In this document: positions 26,174 through 35,362 of the stretch, in pieces
Layout: each line of letters starts with the position of its first letter
Position numbering within the stretch: position 1 is the first letter of the stretch
Origin: Bacillota bacterium
Lineage (GTDB): Bacteria; Bacillota; Bacilli; Paenibacillales; Paenibacillaceae
Direction: 5' to 3'
DNA: 64,000 nucleotides
Assembly: GCA_023391635.1 (NCBI GenBank)
Contig: JAEWAQ010000027.1
Location: forward strand, 13,900 to 77,899
Translations under genes and position numbers: made by a program
Notes under the pieces: model-generated
What the model was told of the DNA's origin: nothing
The model's input: only the letters and a program-made list of their open reading frames with translations
Database searches by the model: none

Positions 26174-27061
26174 ATGAATTTTCAGCAAATGACGCTGACG
26201 CTGCAGCAGTTCTGGGCAGAACAGAACTGCATCGTCGTGCAGCCCTATGACACGGAGAAAGGAGCGGGCACGCTCAACCCGATGACGTTTCTGCGCTCGA
26301 TCGGGCCCGAGCCGTGGAACGTCGCCTACGTGGAGCCTTCCCGCCGCCCGGCCGACGGCCGCTACGGGGAGAACCCGAACCGGTTGTACCAGCATCACCA
26401 ATTTCAAGTCATCATGAAGCCTTCGCCCGACCACATTCAGGAGCTGTACCTCGACAGCCTGAAGCGGCTTGGAATCGATCCGCGTCACCACGATATCCGT
26501 TTCGTCGAGGACAATTGGGAGCATCCGGGTCTCGGCGCCTGGGGACTTGGCTGGGAAGTGTGGCTGGACGGCATGGAAGTGACGCAGTTCACTTATTTTC
26601 AGCAAGTCGGCGGCATCGATTGTCATCCGGTATCGGTGGAATTGACTTATGGCATGGAACGTCTCGCATCGTATATTCAGGATAAAGAGAACGTGTTCGA
26701 TCTGGAATGGGTCGACGGCGTCTCATATGGCGATGTGTTCAAGCAGCAGGAGTACGAGCATTCGAAGTACACGTTCGAAATTTCCGACGTGCCGATGCTG
26801 TTCCAATTGTTCTCGACCTACGAGACGGAAGCGAAGCGTGCGATGGAGCAACATTTGGTGTATCCCGCGTATGATTACGCGCTAAAGTGCTCCCATACGT
26901 TCAACTTGCTCGACGCCAGGGGCGCGATCAGCGTGACGGAACGGACCGGTTATATCGCTCGGGTGCGCAACCTGTCGCGCCAAGTGGCAGCTACGTATTT
27001 GCAGGAGCGGGAACGGCTCGGATTCCCCTTGCTGAAGAAAGGAGCGGAGGTACATGCCTAA
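26174..27061 (+). CDS. glyQ: glycyl-tRNA synthetase alpha subunit
   Basis: 295 residues, ATG after AAGGAGAGATGG. Class II synthetase catalytic subunit of the alpha2beta2 bacterial enzyme. Characteristic parts are LTLQQFWAEQNCIVVQPYD, EPSRRPADGRYGENPNRLYQHHQFQV and EVTQFTYFQQVGGIDC. It activates glycine and charges tRNA-Gly together with GlyS. Overlaps glyS by 8 bases. Controlled by the T-box at 25905. Confidence 0.98.
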   Translation: MNFQQMTLTLQQFWAEQNCIVVQPYDTEKGAGTLNPMTFLRSIGPEPWNVAYVEPSRRPADGRYGENPNRLYQHHQFQVIMKPSPDHIQELYLDSLKRLGIDPRHHDIRFVEDNWEHPGLGAWGLGWEVWLDGMEVTQFTYFQQVGGIDCHPVSVELTYGMERLASYIQDKENVFDLEWVDGVSYGDVFKQQEYEHSKYTFEISDVPMLFQLFSTYETEAKRAMEQHLVYPAYDYALKCSHTFNLLDARGAISVTERTGYIARVRNLSRQVAATYLQERERLGFPLLKKGAEVHA

Positions 27062-29132
27062 AGATTTGCTGCTCGAAATCGGGCTGGAGGAAGTGCCTGC
27101 GCGTTTCGTTCGCGGGGCGATGGATCAACTCAAGGACAAGACCGAAAAATGGCTGGAGGCGAGCAGACTCACGTGCGATGAAGTGCGTGCCTATGCGACG
27201 CCGCGGCGGTTGACCGTTCACGTCGTCGGCCTCTCTGACAAGCAGGAAGACAGGAACGAAGAAGTGAAAGGTCCCGCCCGCAAGATCGCCCTGGACGAGA
27301 CGGGAGCCTGGAGCAAGGCGGCGCTCGGATTTTCCAGAAGCAACGGAGTGGAGCCGGACGCGCTGTTCTTCAAGGAACTGGGCGGCGTCGAATACGTGTA
27401 CGCGAACAAGAGCAGCAAAGGCGTGGAGACCGCCTCGCTGCTGCCGGATGCGTTGCCTGCGATCGTCACATCGCTGACATTCCCGAAGAATATGCGCTGG
27501 GGCTCTCACGAGCTGCGCTATGTGCGGCCGATTCGCTGGCTGGTCGCCTTGCATGGCGAGGATGTCGTGCCGTTCGAAATCGCGGGCGTCGCGTCGGGGC
27601 GCACCACGCGCGGCCATCGCTTCCTGGGCGCCGAGACGGAACTCGTTAGGCCCGCCGATTACGTAGACCAGTTGCGCAAGCAGCAGGTCATCGCCGACGT
27701 GGCGGAACGTGAAGCGGCGATTTTGCAAGGCATCCGAGAAATGTCGGAACAGCGGGGCTGGCAAATCGCGGTCAAGGAAGATTTGCTGGAAGAAGTGCTG
27801 TTCCTCGTCGAGACGCCGACCGTGCTCAGCGGTTCGTTCGATTCTGCGTTCCTGGACATTCCGCAGGACGTGCTCATCACGTCGATGAGGGAACACCAGC
27901 GGTATTTTCCGGTGCTCGACGCCGAAGGCAAGCTTCAGCCGCATTTCGTCACCGTGCGCAATGGCGACGCGCTGTCTTTGGACGTCGTGGCCAGGGGCAA
28001 CGAGAAAGTGCTTAGTGCCCGCCTGTCCGACGCCAAGTTCTTCTATGAAGAAGACAAGCGGCTCGCCATTGCCGATGCGATGGCGAAGCTCGAGAACGTC
28101 GTCTATCACGAAGAGCTCGGAACGGTGGCCGACAAAGTGAGGCGGATGCGCGCGATTGCCGACCAGCTTGCGCGGCATCTGCTCGCGAGCGACGACGTGA
28201 TCGCCGATGTCAGCCGGGCTGCCGATATTTGCAAATTCGACCTCGTGACCCAGATGGTCTACGAATTCCCTGAGCTGCAGGGGATTATGGGTGAAGACTA
28301 CGCGCTTAAGGCGGGAGAGCGGGACGCGGTAGCCCGCGCCATTCGCGAGCATTATTCGCCCCGTCACGCAGGAGATCGTCCGCCGGCGTCGCAGACCGGC
28401 GCGATCGTCGGCATCGCCGACAAGATCGACACGATCGTCGGCTGTTTCTCCATCGGCATCGTGCCGACCGGCTCGCAGGACCCGTATGCGCTGCGCCGCC
28501 AGGCGGCCGGCATCGTATCCACGATCCTCGAGCATCGCATGGAGCTGACGCTGCCTGCGCTGTTCGACATCGCCTTCGAAGTTCTTGGCGCTCGAAGCTT
28601 CAAGCGGGAATTGTACGACATCCGCCGCGATTTGGAGGAGTTTTTCTCGCTGCGGGTGAAGAATGTGCTGGCCGAACAGGAGATTCGTTACGACGTGATC
28701 GATGCCGTGCTCGGTTCAGGGAACAGCGACGTCCGCCGAACGCTGCTGCGAGCGCATGCTTTGCAGAAGCAAGCGGCAGCGGATGCGACCGCATTCAAGC
28801 CGGCCGTCGAAGCGTTCAACCGGGTTTGCAATTTGGCAGCCAAGTCGGAATCCCGTCAGGTCGATGCCCTGCTGTTCGCGGATCCGGCGGAAGGAGCGCT
28901 GTTCGAAGCTTGGCAGGCAGCGCATGGCGCCTATCTGACGGCCGTCGCCGAGGCGCGAATGGACGATGCCTTATCGGCGCTTGCATCGCTGAGCGATCGG
29001 ATCGCAGCTTACTTCGAAGCTGTCATGGTCATGGCGGAAGATCAGGCCGTACGCAGCAACCGGCTGGCGGTGCTCGGCTTGATCGCGGACGATATCCAAT
29101 CGTTCGCGGATTTCTCCAAGTTGGTCGGGTAG
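27054..29132 (+). CDS. glyS: glycyl-tRNA synthetase beta subunit
   Basis: 692 residues, starting inside the end of glyQ (8-base overlap) with AAAGGAGCGGAGG upstream. N-terminal B3/B4-like region (DLLLEIGLEEVPARFVRGAMDQL), HD-like domain (FDLVTQMVYEFPELQGIMGEDYA) and C-terminal DALR-type anticodon-binding region. Typical length for the family. It binds tRNA and completes the GlyQS enzyme. In Bacillus the next gene is ccpN; here yqfL follows directly. Confidence 0.98.
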   Translation: MPKDLLLEIGLEEVPARFVRGAMDQLKDKTEKWLEASRLTCDEVRAYATPRRLTVHVVGLSDKQEDRNEEVKGPARKIALDETGAWSKAALGFSRSNGVEPDALFFKELGGVEYVYANKSSKGVETASLLPDALPAIVTSLTFPKNMRWGSHELRYVRPIRWLVALHGEDVVPFEIAGVASGRTTRGHRFLGAETELVRPADYVDQLRKQQVIADVAEREAAILQGIREMSEQRGWQIAVKEDLLEEVLFLVETPTVLSGSFDSAFLDIPQDVLITSMREHQRYFPVLDAEGKLQPHFVTVRNGDALSLDVVARGNEKVLSARLSDAKFFYEEDKRLAIADAMAKLENVVYHEELGTVADKVRRMRAIADQLARHLLASDDVIADVSRAADICKFDLVTQMVYEFPELQGIMGEDYALKAGERDAVARAIREHYSPRHAGDRPPASQTGAIVGIADKIDTIVGCFSIGIVPTGSQDPYALRRQAAGIVSTILEHRMELTLPALFDIAFEVLGARSFKRELYDIRRDLEEFFSLRVKNVLAEQEIRYDVIDAVLGSGNSDVRRTLLRAHALQKQAAADATAFKPAVEAFNRVCNLAAKSESRQVDALLFADPAEGALFEAWQAAHGAYLTAVAEARMDDALSALASLSDRIAAYFEAVMVMAEDQAVRSNRLAVLGLIADDIQSFADFSKLVG

Positions 29133-29147
29133 CGGGGGACGGCCATC

Positions 29148-29951
29148 ATGCATAAGAGCGCTGTTGTTTATGTCGTGTCCGATTCCGCGGGAGATACCGG
29201 GGAACTCGCTGTGCGCGCCGCGGCGGCGCAATTCCATCCGCTGCCGGTGCAGATCCGCCGCGCCGCCTTCATTCAATCGGCCGAGAGCATCGATGGCGTG
29301 CTGGCGGCGGCAGCGGAAGACGAAGGCATCGTGCTCTATACGCTCGTGATCCCCGGGCTGCGCGACCACATGATCGCGGAAGCGGCCCGCCGCAGCGTCG
29401 CGGCGATCGACTTGCTCGGCTCGCTCATCGATCGCCTGGAAGCGCGATTCGGGCGCGAATCCCGCCATCAACCAGGACTGAATCACGTGCTGGATGCCGA
29501 TTATTTCCGCAAGGTGGAGGCAGTGGAATTCGCCGTCCGCTATGATGACGCCCGGGATGTCACCGGCATTTATAAGGCGGATATCGTGCTCGTCGGCGTA
29601 TCCCGAACGTCCAAGACGCCGCTCTCGATGGTGCTGGCGCACAAGATGTTCAAAGTGGCGAACGTGCCGCTCGTGCCAGAGCTCGTGCCGCCCAAGGAAT
29701 TGTTCGCCGTACCGCCGCACAAAGTGGTCGGGCTAACGATCAACACGGATGCGCTGAACGCGATCCGCAAAGAACGGCTGAAGGCGCTTGGTTTGCCGGA
29801 TACGGCTTCCTACGCGACAACCGAGCGGATCGGCATCGAGTTGAAGCATGCGCATGAAGTCATGTCGCGTATCGGCTGCGTCGTCATCGACGTGTCGAAC
29901 AAGGCCGTGGAGGAAACCGCCAGCTTGATTCTGGAACGTTTCCGTCAATAA
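29148..29951 (+). CDS. yqfL: PPDK regulatory protein family (YqfL, bifunctional kinase/pyrophosphorylase)
   Basis: 267 residues, 15 bases after glyS, with GCGGGGGA upstream. DUF299 family that phosphorylates and dephosphorylates pyruvate phosphate dikinase or PEP synthase. The P-loop-like GVSRTSKTPLS near residue 150 and the N-terminal VYVVSDSAGDTGELAVRAA are diagnostic. In Bacillus it sits with ccpN; no ccpN gene is in this gap. A terminator at 29981 ends the glyQS-yqfL unit. Confidence 0.93.
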   Translation: MHKSAVVYVVSDSAGDTGELAVRAAAAQFHPLPVQIRRAAFIQSAESIDGVLAAAAEDEGIVLYTLVIPGLRDHMIAEAARRSVAAIDLLGSLIDRLEARFGRESRHQPGLNHVLDADYFRKVEAVEFAVRYDDARDVTGIYKADIVLVGVSRTSKTPLSMVLAHKMFKVANVPLVPELVPPKELFAVPPHKVVGLTINTDALNAIRKERLKALGLPDTASYATTERIGIELKHAHEVMSRIGCVVIDVSNKAVEETASLILERFRQ

Positions 29952-29980
29952 TTATTCCGTCAATCATTCTCGCTTTGGCC

Positions 29981-30009
29981 GCACCGTTGTCCGCCGCAAC
30001 GGTGCTTTT
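29981..30009 (+). terminator. terminator after yqfL
   Basis: Perfect nine-base stem GCACCGTTG (29981-29989) with CAACGGTGC (29997-30005), followed by TTTT. Confidence 0.82.
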
Positions 30010-30128
30010 GCCGCTCTTGCGCGGGTCATGCTTGAAAATTCAAAAAGTGTTCGGAAGGATTTCCGGGCTCGTTGCCGTATATAATAACCATTCGGAACTC
30101 ATGACGTTGCACCGGTGGTGATCCTGGC

Positions 30129-30599
30129 ATGATGCCGCAGCGGAATCGGGTCGTGGTCGACGGCGACGCCTGTCCGGTCAAGTCTGAAATCGCCCATGTC
30201 GTTCGGTCTTGCGGGGCCACGGCGGTGATGGTGTCCAGCCATGCGCACGTGCTGACGCCGGAAGAGGCGGTCACCGTCGTAACCGTCGATGCCAGCGATC
30301 AGGCGGCAGACTTGTACATCGCCAACATGCTGACTTCCCGCGACGTGCTGGTGACGGGCGACTACGGCCTTGCGGCGATCGGGCTGTCGCGCGGGGCTGC
30401 GGTGCTGACGCCGCGCGGCAAGGAAATCCGCGACGAAGATATCGGCGGCCTGCTGGAGCAGCGCCACTGGTCGGCCAAGCTGCGGCGCGGAGGCAAGCGG
30501 ACCAAGGGGCCGCCCGCTTTCACGAGCGAGGACAGGGTCAGATTTCTGCAAAAACTGACAGCACTCTTGCGGAAGTTGCAGGAGAATCGGGGCGAGTAG
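30129..30599 (+). CDS. yqxD: YaiI/YqxD family protein (UPF0178, DUF188)
   Basis: 156 residues; ATG 30129 or 30132, with GGTGGTGAT upstream. The family signature VVDGDACPVKSEI is at the N-terminus and VTGDYGLAAIGLSRGA further on. The fold is PIN-like with conserved acidic residues. Biochemical role not established. Position just before dnaG matches Bacillus yqxD-dnaG-sigA. Confidence 0.92.
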   Translation: MMPQRNRVVVDGDACPVKSEIAHVVRSCGATAVMVSSHAHVLTPEEAVTVVTVDASDQAADLYIANMLTSRDVLVTGDYGLAAIGLSRGAAVLTPRGKEIRDEDIGGLLEQRHWSAKLRRGGKRTKGPPAFTSEDRVRFLQKLTALLRKLQENRGE

Positions 30600-30639
30600 C
30601 GAATTGTATTACGTGCGTTAAAGATAGGTGGTTCAGTTT

Positions 30640-32487
30640 ATGAATACCGGCGCAATTCCGCAGACGGTCATCGACGAAGTGCTCCGGCGGCATGAGATCG
30701 CCGAGACGGTGGGCAAATACGTGCACCTGTCGAAGAACGGCAAGTATCTCAAGGGTCTGTGTCCGTTTCATTCGGAGAAAACGCCGTCTTTTACGGTAAC
30801 GCCCGAGAAGAACATCTTCTATTGCTACGGCTGCGGCAAGGGCGGCAACGTCATCAAGTTCGTCATGGAGTTGGAAGGGGAGACGTTTCCCGAAGCCGTG
30901 AAGCGTTTGGCGGAAGAAGCAGGCATTCCCGTGACTTGGACGACCGGGCAGCCCGAAGAGCCGACACCGCAGCAGAGAGAACGCCAAAGGTTGATCGAAG
31001 CCCACGCCCATGCTGCCAAACTGTATCATTACGTGCTCCGGAATACGGAAGTCGGCATCGCCGCCATGGACTATTTGCGATCCCGCGGCTTTAACGACAA
31101 GATGATCGAGACATTCGGCATCGGATACGCGCCTGCTCGCTGGGATACGTTAACCCGGGCGCTGGAGCGGCAAGGCTACGACTTGACGGAGATGGAACGC
31201 GGCGGCTTGTTGTCGCGCAGGAACGAAGGAGACGGCTTCGTGGACCGGTTCAGGGACCGGATCATGTTCCCCATCGAGGACGGAGAGGGACACATCGTCG
31301 CATTCGCGGGCCGATTGCTCTCCGACGGGCAGCCCAAATATTTGAACTCGCCGGAATCCCCGTTGTTTAACAAGAGCCGGACGCTGTATCGGTTGCATCA
31401 GGCGCGGTCTGCCATCCGCAAAAGCCGACAGGTCGTCCTGTTCGAAGGCTACGTCGACTGCATCAAAGCGTGGTCGGCAGGCGTTGCGAACGGTGTGGCG
31501 TCGATGGGGACGGCGCTTACGAACGATCATGCGGCGGTGCTGCGCAGATTTGCAGAGGAGGCGATCGTGTGCTACGACGGGGACGGGGCTGGCCAGGCTG
31601 CCGCCCACAAAAGCATCCCGCTGCTCGAATCGGCAGGACTGAACGTACGGATCGGGATGATCCCGGGGAGGATGGATCCGGATGAATACATCATGGAGAA
31701 CGGACCGGAAGCGTTCGTTCGGGAATGCGTGGACGGCGCGGTTTCAGCCATTAAATTTCAGCTTATTTATTTAAGGAAATCCCATATACTCTCAGAAGAA
31801 GATGGGAAAATCCGTTATTTGCGCGAAGCGGTGAAGCTGGTGGCAGGGCGCGATTCTCCGACGGAGCGTGAAGTACTGCTCAAGGACTTGGCCCAAGAGT
31901 TCGACGTATCGCTCGATACGCTGAAACAAGAGGTGTCCGGCATTCTTCGCGCACAGGAGAAAATGGCAAACCCCGGGGATATTCCTGGCGGTACGTGGAA
32001 TAATGAATGGAATGACAGGAGAAATTCCGCCAAACTCCCGAATATTCCGCCTGCTTACGTATCGGCCGAACGCCATTTGCTCAGCTGGATGATGCAGGAT
32101 GCCGATACGTGCGCGGTTGTACAGGAGAAGCTGGGCGACAGCTTTCAGGTGGAGAATCACGCGGCACTTGCTGCTTACTTATATGCGTATTACGCGGAAG
32201 GTCACGAGCCGGATATCGGGCGATTCACCAGCTTTTTGCAGGATGATCGTCTGGAACGGGCTGCGACTGCGATCGCGCTGATGGAAGTGCCATTCGGCGA
32301 ACGGGAATTCGAGGATTGCCTGCGAACTGTCAGCATTACCGCCTTAACCCGGGAAATTGATCGCAGCAGGGAAGCGTTGCATCGTGCCGAACGGGCAGGG
32401 GATCCCCTGCAGGCCGCACAAATTTTAACAGAGATTATTGCCCTGGAAAAAAAGCGCAAAGACAGGCAACGCGCAGGCGGTTTCTAG
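30640..32487 (+). CDS. dnaG: DNA primase DnaG
   Basis: 615 residues from ATG 30640, with GGTGG at 30627-30631; a GTG at 30628 is too close to that site. CHC2 zinc finger CPFH ... CYGCGKGGN (about residues 41-69), TOPRIM motifs EGYVD (about 269) and DGDGAGQAA (about 313), then a C-terminal DnaB-interacting region. It makes RNA primers for replication. Forms the primase-sigma pair with the next gene, as in Bacillus. Confidence 0.98.
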   Translation: MNTGAIPQTVIDEVLRRHEIAETVGKYVHLSKNGKYLKGLCPFHSEKTPSFTVTPEKNIFYCYGCGKGGNVIKFVMELEGETFPEAVKRLAEEAGIPVTWTTGQPEEPTPQQRERQRLIEAHAHAAKLYHYVLRNTEVGIAAMDYLRSRGFNDKMIETFGIGYAPARWDTLTRALERQGYDLTEMERGGLLSRRNEGDGFVDRFRDRIMFPIEDGEGHIVAFAGRLLSDGQPKYLNSPESPLFNKSRTLYRLHQARSAIRKSRQVVLFEGYVDCIKAWSAGVANGVASMGTALTNDHAAVLRRFAEEAIVCYDGDGAGQAAAHKSIPLLESAGLNVRIGMIPGRMDPDEYIMENGPEAFVRECVDGAVSAIKFQLIYLRKSHILSEEDGKIRYLREAVKLVAGRDSPTEREVLLKDLAQEFDVSLDTLKQEVSGILRAQEKMANPGDIPGGTWNNEWNDRRNSAKLPNIPPAYVSAERHLLSWMMQDADTCAVVQEKLGDSFQVENHAALAAYLYAYYAEGHEPDIGRFTSFLQDDRLERAATAIALMEVPFGEREFEDCLRTVSITALTREIDRSREALHRAERAGDPLQAAQILTEIIALEKKRKDRQRAGGF

Positions 32488-32503
32488 GAGGAGGGAGTCG
32501 GAA

Positions 32504-33628
32504 ATGACGAACGATCAACATACCGGGCTTGAGGCGGAGTTGACGCTCGAACAAGTCAAGATGCAACTGTTCGAGCAAGGCAAGAAGAAATCTTCCCTGA
32601 CCTATAAAGACATCATGGAGAAGCTGTCTCCATTCGACCAGGATGCGGATCAGATCGACGAGTTTTTCGAACAGCTCGCCGATCAAGGCATCGAAGTGCT
32701 GAACGACCATGACGAACAAGGCCCGCACGGCGAGGACGACGAGCATGGGGAATTCCATTTTGACGATGATCTGTCGTTGCCGCCCGGCATCAAGATTAAC
32801 GATCCCGTGCGCATGTACTTGAAGGAAATCGGCCGGGTGCCGTTGCTCGGCGCCGACGACGAAGTGGAGCTCGCCAAAAAAATCGAGATCGGCGGCTTCG
32901 AAGCGGAAGAAGCGAAGAAACGGCTTGCGGAAGCCAACCTTCGTCTTGTCGTGAGCATCGCCAAGCGCTACGTCGGCCGGGGCATGCTGTTCCTTGATTT
33001 GATCCAGGAAGGCAATATGGGATTGCTGAAAGCCGTCGAGAAATTCGACCATTTGAAAGGCTTCAAGTTCAGCACCTATGCAACCTGGTGGATTCGGCAA
33101 GCGATCACGCGCGCTATCGCGGATCAAGCGCGGACAATCCGGATTCCCGTCCACATGGTCGAGACGATCAACAAGCTGATCCGCGTATCCCGGCAATTGC
33201 TGCAGGAGCTCGGCCGCGAACCGACGCCGGAAGAGATCGCCGAACAGATGGAATTGAGCGTGGACAAAGTCCGCGAGATCATGAAGATCGCCCAGGAACC
33301 GGTATCGCTCGAGACGCCGATCGGCGAGGAAGACGATTCGCATCTCGGCGATTTTATCGAAGACCAAGATGCGCTCGCTCCCGCGGACGCCGCCGCTTAC
33401 GAATTGCTGAAGGAACAACTGGAGGACGTGCTCGACACGTTGACGGAGCGGGAAGAAAACGTGCTCCGCTTGCGCTTCGGACTCGACGACGGACGAACGC
33501 GCACGCTGGAAGAAGTGGGCAAAGTTTTCGGCGTTACGCGCGAGCGGATTCGGCAGATCGAAGCCAAGGCGCTGCGCAAGCTCCGTCACCCGAGCCGCAG
33601 CAAAAGACTGAAAGATTTTCTCGAATAA
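32504..33628 (+). CDS. sigA: RNA polymerase major sigma factor SigA (RpoD)
   Basis: 374 residues from ATG 32504, directly after a strong TAGGAGGAGGG. Region 1.1 (TLEQVKMQLFEQGKKKSS), an acidic linker, region 1.2 (DPVRMYLKEIGRVPLL), regions 2.1-2.4 (EANLRLVVSIAKRYVGRGM; KFSTYATWWIRQAI), region 3 and region 4.2 (TLEEVGKVFGVTRERIRQIEAKALRKLR). Housekeeping sigma factor that would read the TTGACA/TATAAT promoters in this window. Standard length. The frame is open back to 32438 inside dnaG, but that is not used. Confidence 0.99.
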   Translation: MTNDQHTGLEAELTLEQVKMQLFEQGKKKSSLTYKDIMEKLSPFDQDADQIDEFFEQLADQGIEVLNDHDEQGPHGEDDEHGEFHFDDDLSLPPGIKINDPVRMYLKEIGRVPLLGADDEVELAKKIEIGGFEAEEAKKRLAEANLRLVVSIAKRYVGRGMLFLDLIQEGNMGLLKAVEKFDHLKGFKFSTYATWWIRQAITRAIADQARTIRIPVHMVETINKLIRVSRQLLQELGREPTPEEIAEQMELSVDKVREIMKIAQEPVSLETPIGEEDDSHLGDFIEDQDALAPADAAAYELLKEQLEDVLDTLTEREENVLRLRFGLDDGRTRTLEEVGKVFGVTRERIRQIEAKALRKLRHPSRSKRLKDFLE

Positions 33629-33649
33629 GTCGATATAGAAAATATCGAG

Positions 33650-33680
33650 GCCTTCCGCCCTCAGAGGCTCGAAGGCTTTT
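33650..33680 (+). terminator. terminator after sigA
   Basis: GCCTTC (33650-33655) pairs with GAAGGC (33671-33676), with an inner CCT/AGG pairing, followed by TTTT at 33677-33680. Ends the dnaG-sigA transcript. Confidence 0.65.
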
Positions 33681-33706
33681 CTGTTGCTTACCGGGAGGAA
33701 TGGCCG

Positions 33707-34546
33707 ATGCCGGCGCTCGGCAATGATGAGAAACGCAAGTTTATCGTGAATGAAATCGAAGCTTGGCGCAGAAGCAAGCTGTTGCCGGAGCATTATTGCG
33801 ACTTCCTGCAGAATCTGTATCTGGATGATCTGACCGATCGCCCCAAGGGAGCGGTGGAGAAGGTCGTTCGATCCATTGAACACGCCTCTCGGAAGAAGTG
33901 GATCCTTTATATTGGAATATTTGCCTTGATCTGCTTGGTTACACTTCATTTTAGCGTGTTTCCCTTGCCATTGCAAATCGCCGTGGTCGGTCTGGTGACG
34001 ACCGGATTCGTCGCATTGGGCGGCATGTGGCGGGAACCGCATCCGATCAGAGCGCTGTTCGCCATGGGCGGCGGCATGCTGTTCCTGTTCGGTACGGGAG
34101 CGGTCATTTTGCGATTGCACGGCTGGGATGATGGAGCCGGTCCGATCGTGCTGCTCGGCGTCTGCGCGGCTTTGTGCATTGTCTGCGGACTGCTCTTGCG
34201 CTTGCCGCTCATCCATTGGATGGGATGGCTGTCGCTTGTGGCTTTGTACGCGAAGCTGCTGATCCGGCACATTCCGGAACCTTCGTGGGCCCAGACGCAA
34301 ATCTTCTGGATTCCTGCCGCGCTGCTGTTCTTATGGTTGGCATGGTTTCTGCATGTTCGTTTCCGGTCGGTCGGGGCGGTGCTGTTCGGGACCGGACTGA
34401 TCGTCTGGTATATGCCGGAACTGCAAGGCGTGCTCGGAGGCGTGCCTGCGGAATGGGTACAGGCCGGATTTCTGGGCAAAACAATCATGATGGGGCTCGG
34501 ATTGTTCCGGCTCCGCAAACAATGGACGGAATGGGTCGTGAAATAA
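33707..34546 (+). CDS. multi-pass membrane protein, unknown function
   Basis: 279 residues with GGGAGGA ten bases before the ATG. The first 65 residues are soluble (KFIVNEIEAWRRSKLLPEHY), followed by about eight hydrophobic segments and a short basic end. The layout resembles DUF2157-type membrane proteins, in which a soluble N-terminal helical region precedes a membrane bundle, but I cannot confirm the family. Lies between sigA and trmK, with only 3 bases to trmK, so likely co-transcribed with it. Confidence 0.75.
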   Translation: MPALGNDEKRKFIVNEIEAWRRSKLLPEHYCDFLQNLYLDDLTDRPKGAVEKVVRSIEHASRKKWILYIGIFALICLVTLHFSVFPLPLQIAVVGLVTTGFVALGGMWREPHPIRALFAMGGGMLFLFGTGAVILRLHGWDDGAGPIVLLGVCAALCIVCGLLLRLPLIHWMGWLSLVALYAKLLIRHIPEPSWAQTQIFWIPAALLFLWLAWFLHVRFRSVGAVLFGTGLIVWYMPELQGVLGGVPAEWVQAGFLGKTIMMGLGLFRLRKQWTEWVVK

Positions 34547-34549
34547 ACC

Positions 34550-35362
34550 TTGCATAATGAACAGGATCAGGACATAGCGGAAATCAAGTTGTCCCGCCGT
34601 TTGCGCAAGCTTGCCGATTGGGTGCCCAGTGGCGCCCGCATGGCGGATATCGGGACGGATCATGCGCTGCTTCCGGTATACTTGGCTGCCGGTGGGAAGA
34701 TCGACTTCGCGGTGGCCGGGGACGTGCATGCGGGGCCGGTCGAAGCGGCCAAACGACAAGTCGCGTCGGCAGGTTTGTCCGCACGGATCAACGTTCGGCA
34801 CGGAGATGGCTTGTCGGTGCTGAACGCGGGCGAAGTCGATACCGTTTGCATCGCGGGGATGGGCGGCGGCTTGATCGTCCGACTGCTTGACGCGGCAGGC
34901 GATCGGCTGGCAAGCGTTCATACGCTTGTGCTGTCTCCGCACGGGGCGGAGGATGCCGTTCGCCGCTGGCTCATGGAGCGAAAGTTCCTGCTCGATCGTG
35001 AGCTGTTGCTGGAGGAAGACGGTGTTATCTACACGCTGTTAAGGGCGATTCGGGCGGACGGGGCCATGGATGCTGAAGAACGTACCCGCGCCCAATATGA
35101 CGAGAAAGTTATGACGCCCTGCGTCAACTCGGTTTCACTGCGGTTATTGTTGGAGATGGGGCCGCTGTTGCTGCGGGAAGGCGGAAACGAATTTCGCCGG
35201 AAATGGGAGCAAGAGGCGGATAAGCGCGAGAAGATCGTACGGCAAATGCGGCAGTCGAGCGGAGCGGATGTCGCGGACAAAATCGCGCAATGGGAAGCTG
35301 ACATTGCGGAAATTCGGGAGGTGCTCGCATGCTTGCAAGAGGAGAAACCGTCGTTCAGCTGA
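34550..35362 (+). CDS. trmK: TrmK, tRNA (adenine-22-N1)-methyltransferase
   Basis: 270 residues from a TTG at 34550, four bases after the preceding stop; no strong binding site is visible, so translation is probably coupled. Rossmann methyltransferase with motif I MADIGTDHALLPVYL, then VCIAGMGGGLIVRLL and LVLSPHGAEDAVRRWL. It methylates A22 in tRNAs such as tRNA-Ser using SAM. The C-terminal coiled coil (KREKIVRQMRQSSGADVADKI) is typical. Overlaps the start of the Nif3-like gene. Confidence 0.94.
   Translation: MHNEQDQDIAEIKLSRRLRKLADWVPSGARMADIGTDHALLPVYLAAGGKIDFAVAGDVHAGPVEAAKRQVASAGLSARINVRHGDGLSVLNAGEVDTVCIAGMGGGLIVRLLDAAGDRLASVHTLVLSPHGAEDAVRRWLMERKFLLDRELLLEEDGVIYTLLRAIRADGAMDAEERTRAQYDEKVMTPCVNSVSLRLLLEMGPLLLREGGNEFRRKWEQEADKREKIVRQMRQSSGADVADKIAQWEADIAEIREVLACLQEEKPSFS

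Noticed and set aside
26991..28535. 514-codon minus-strand frame
   Set aside because: It is antisense to glyS, Arg/His/Ala-rich and without family motifs; a GC-driven shadow.
32435..34300. 621-codon minus-strand frame
   Set aside because: It is antisense to sigA and the following membrane protein gene; no motifs, typical shadow in GC-rich DNA.
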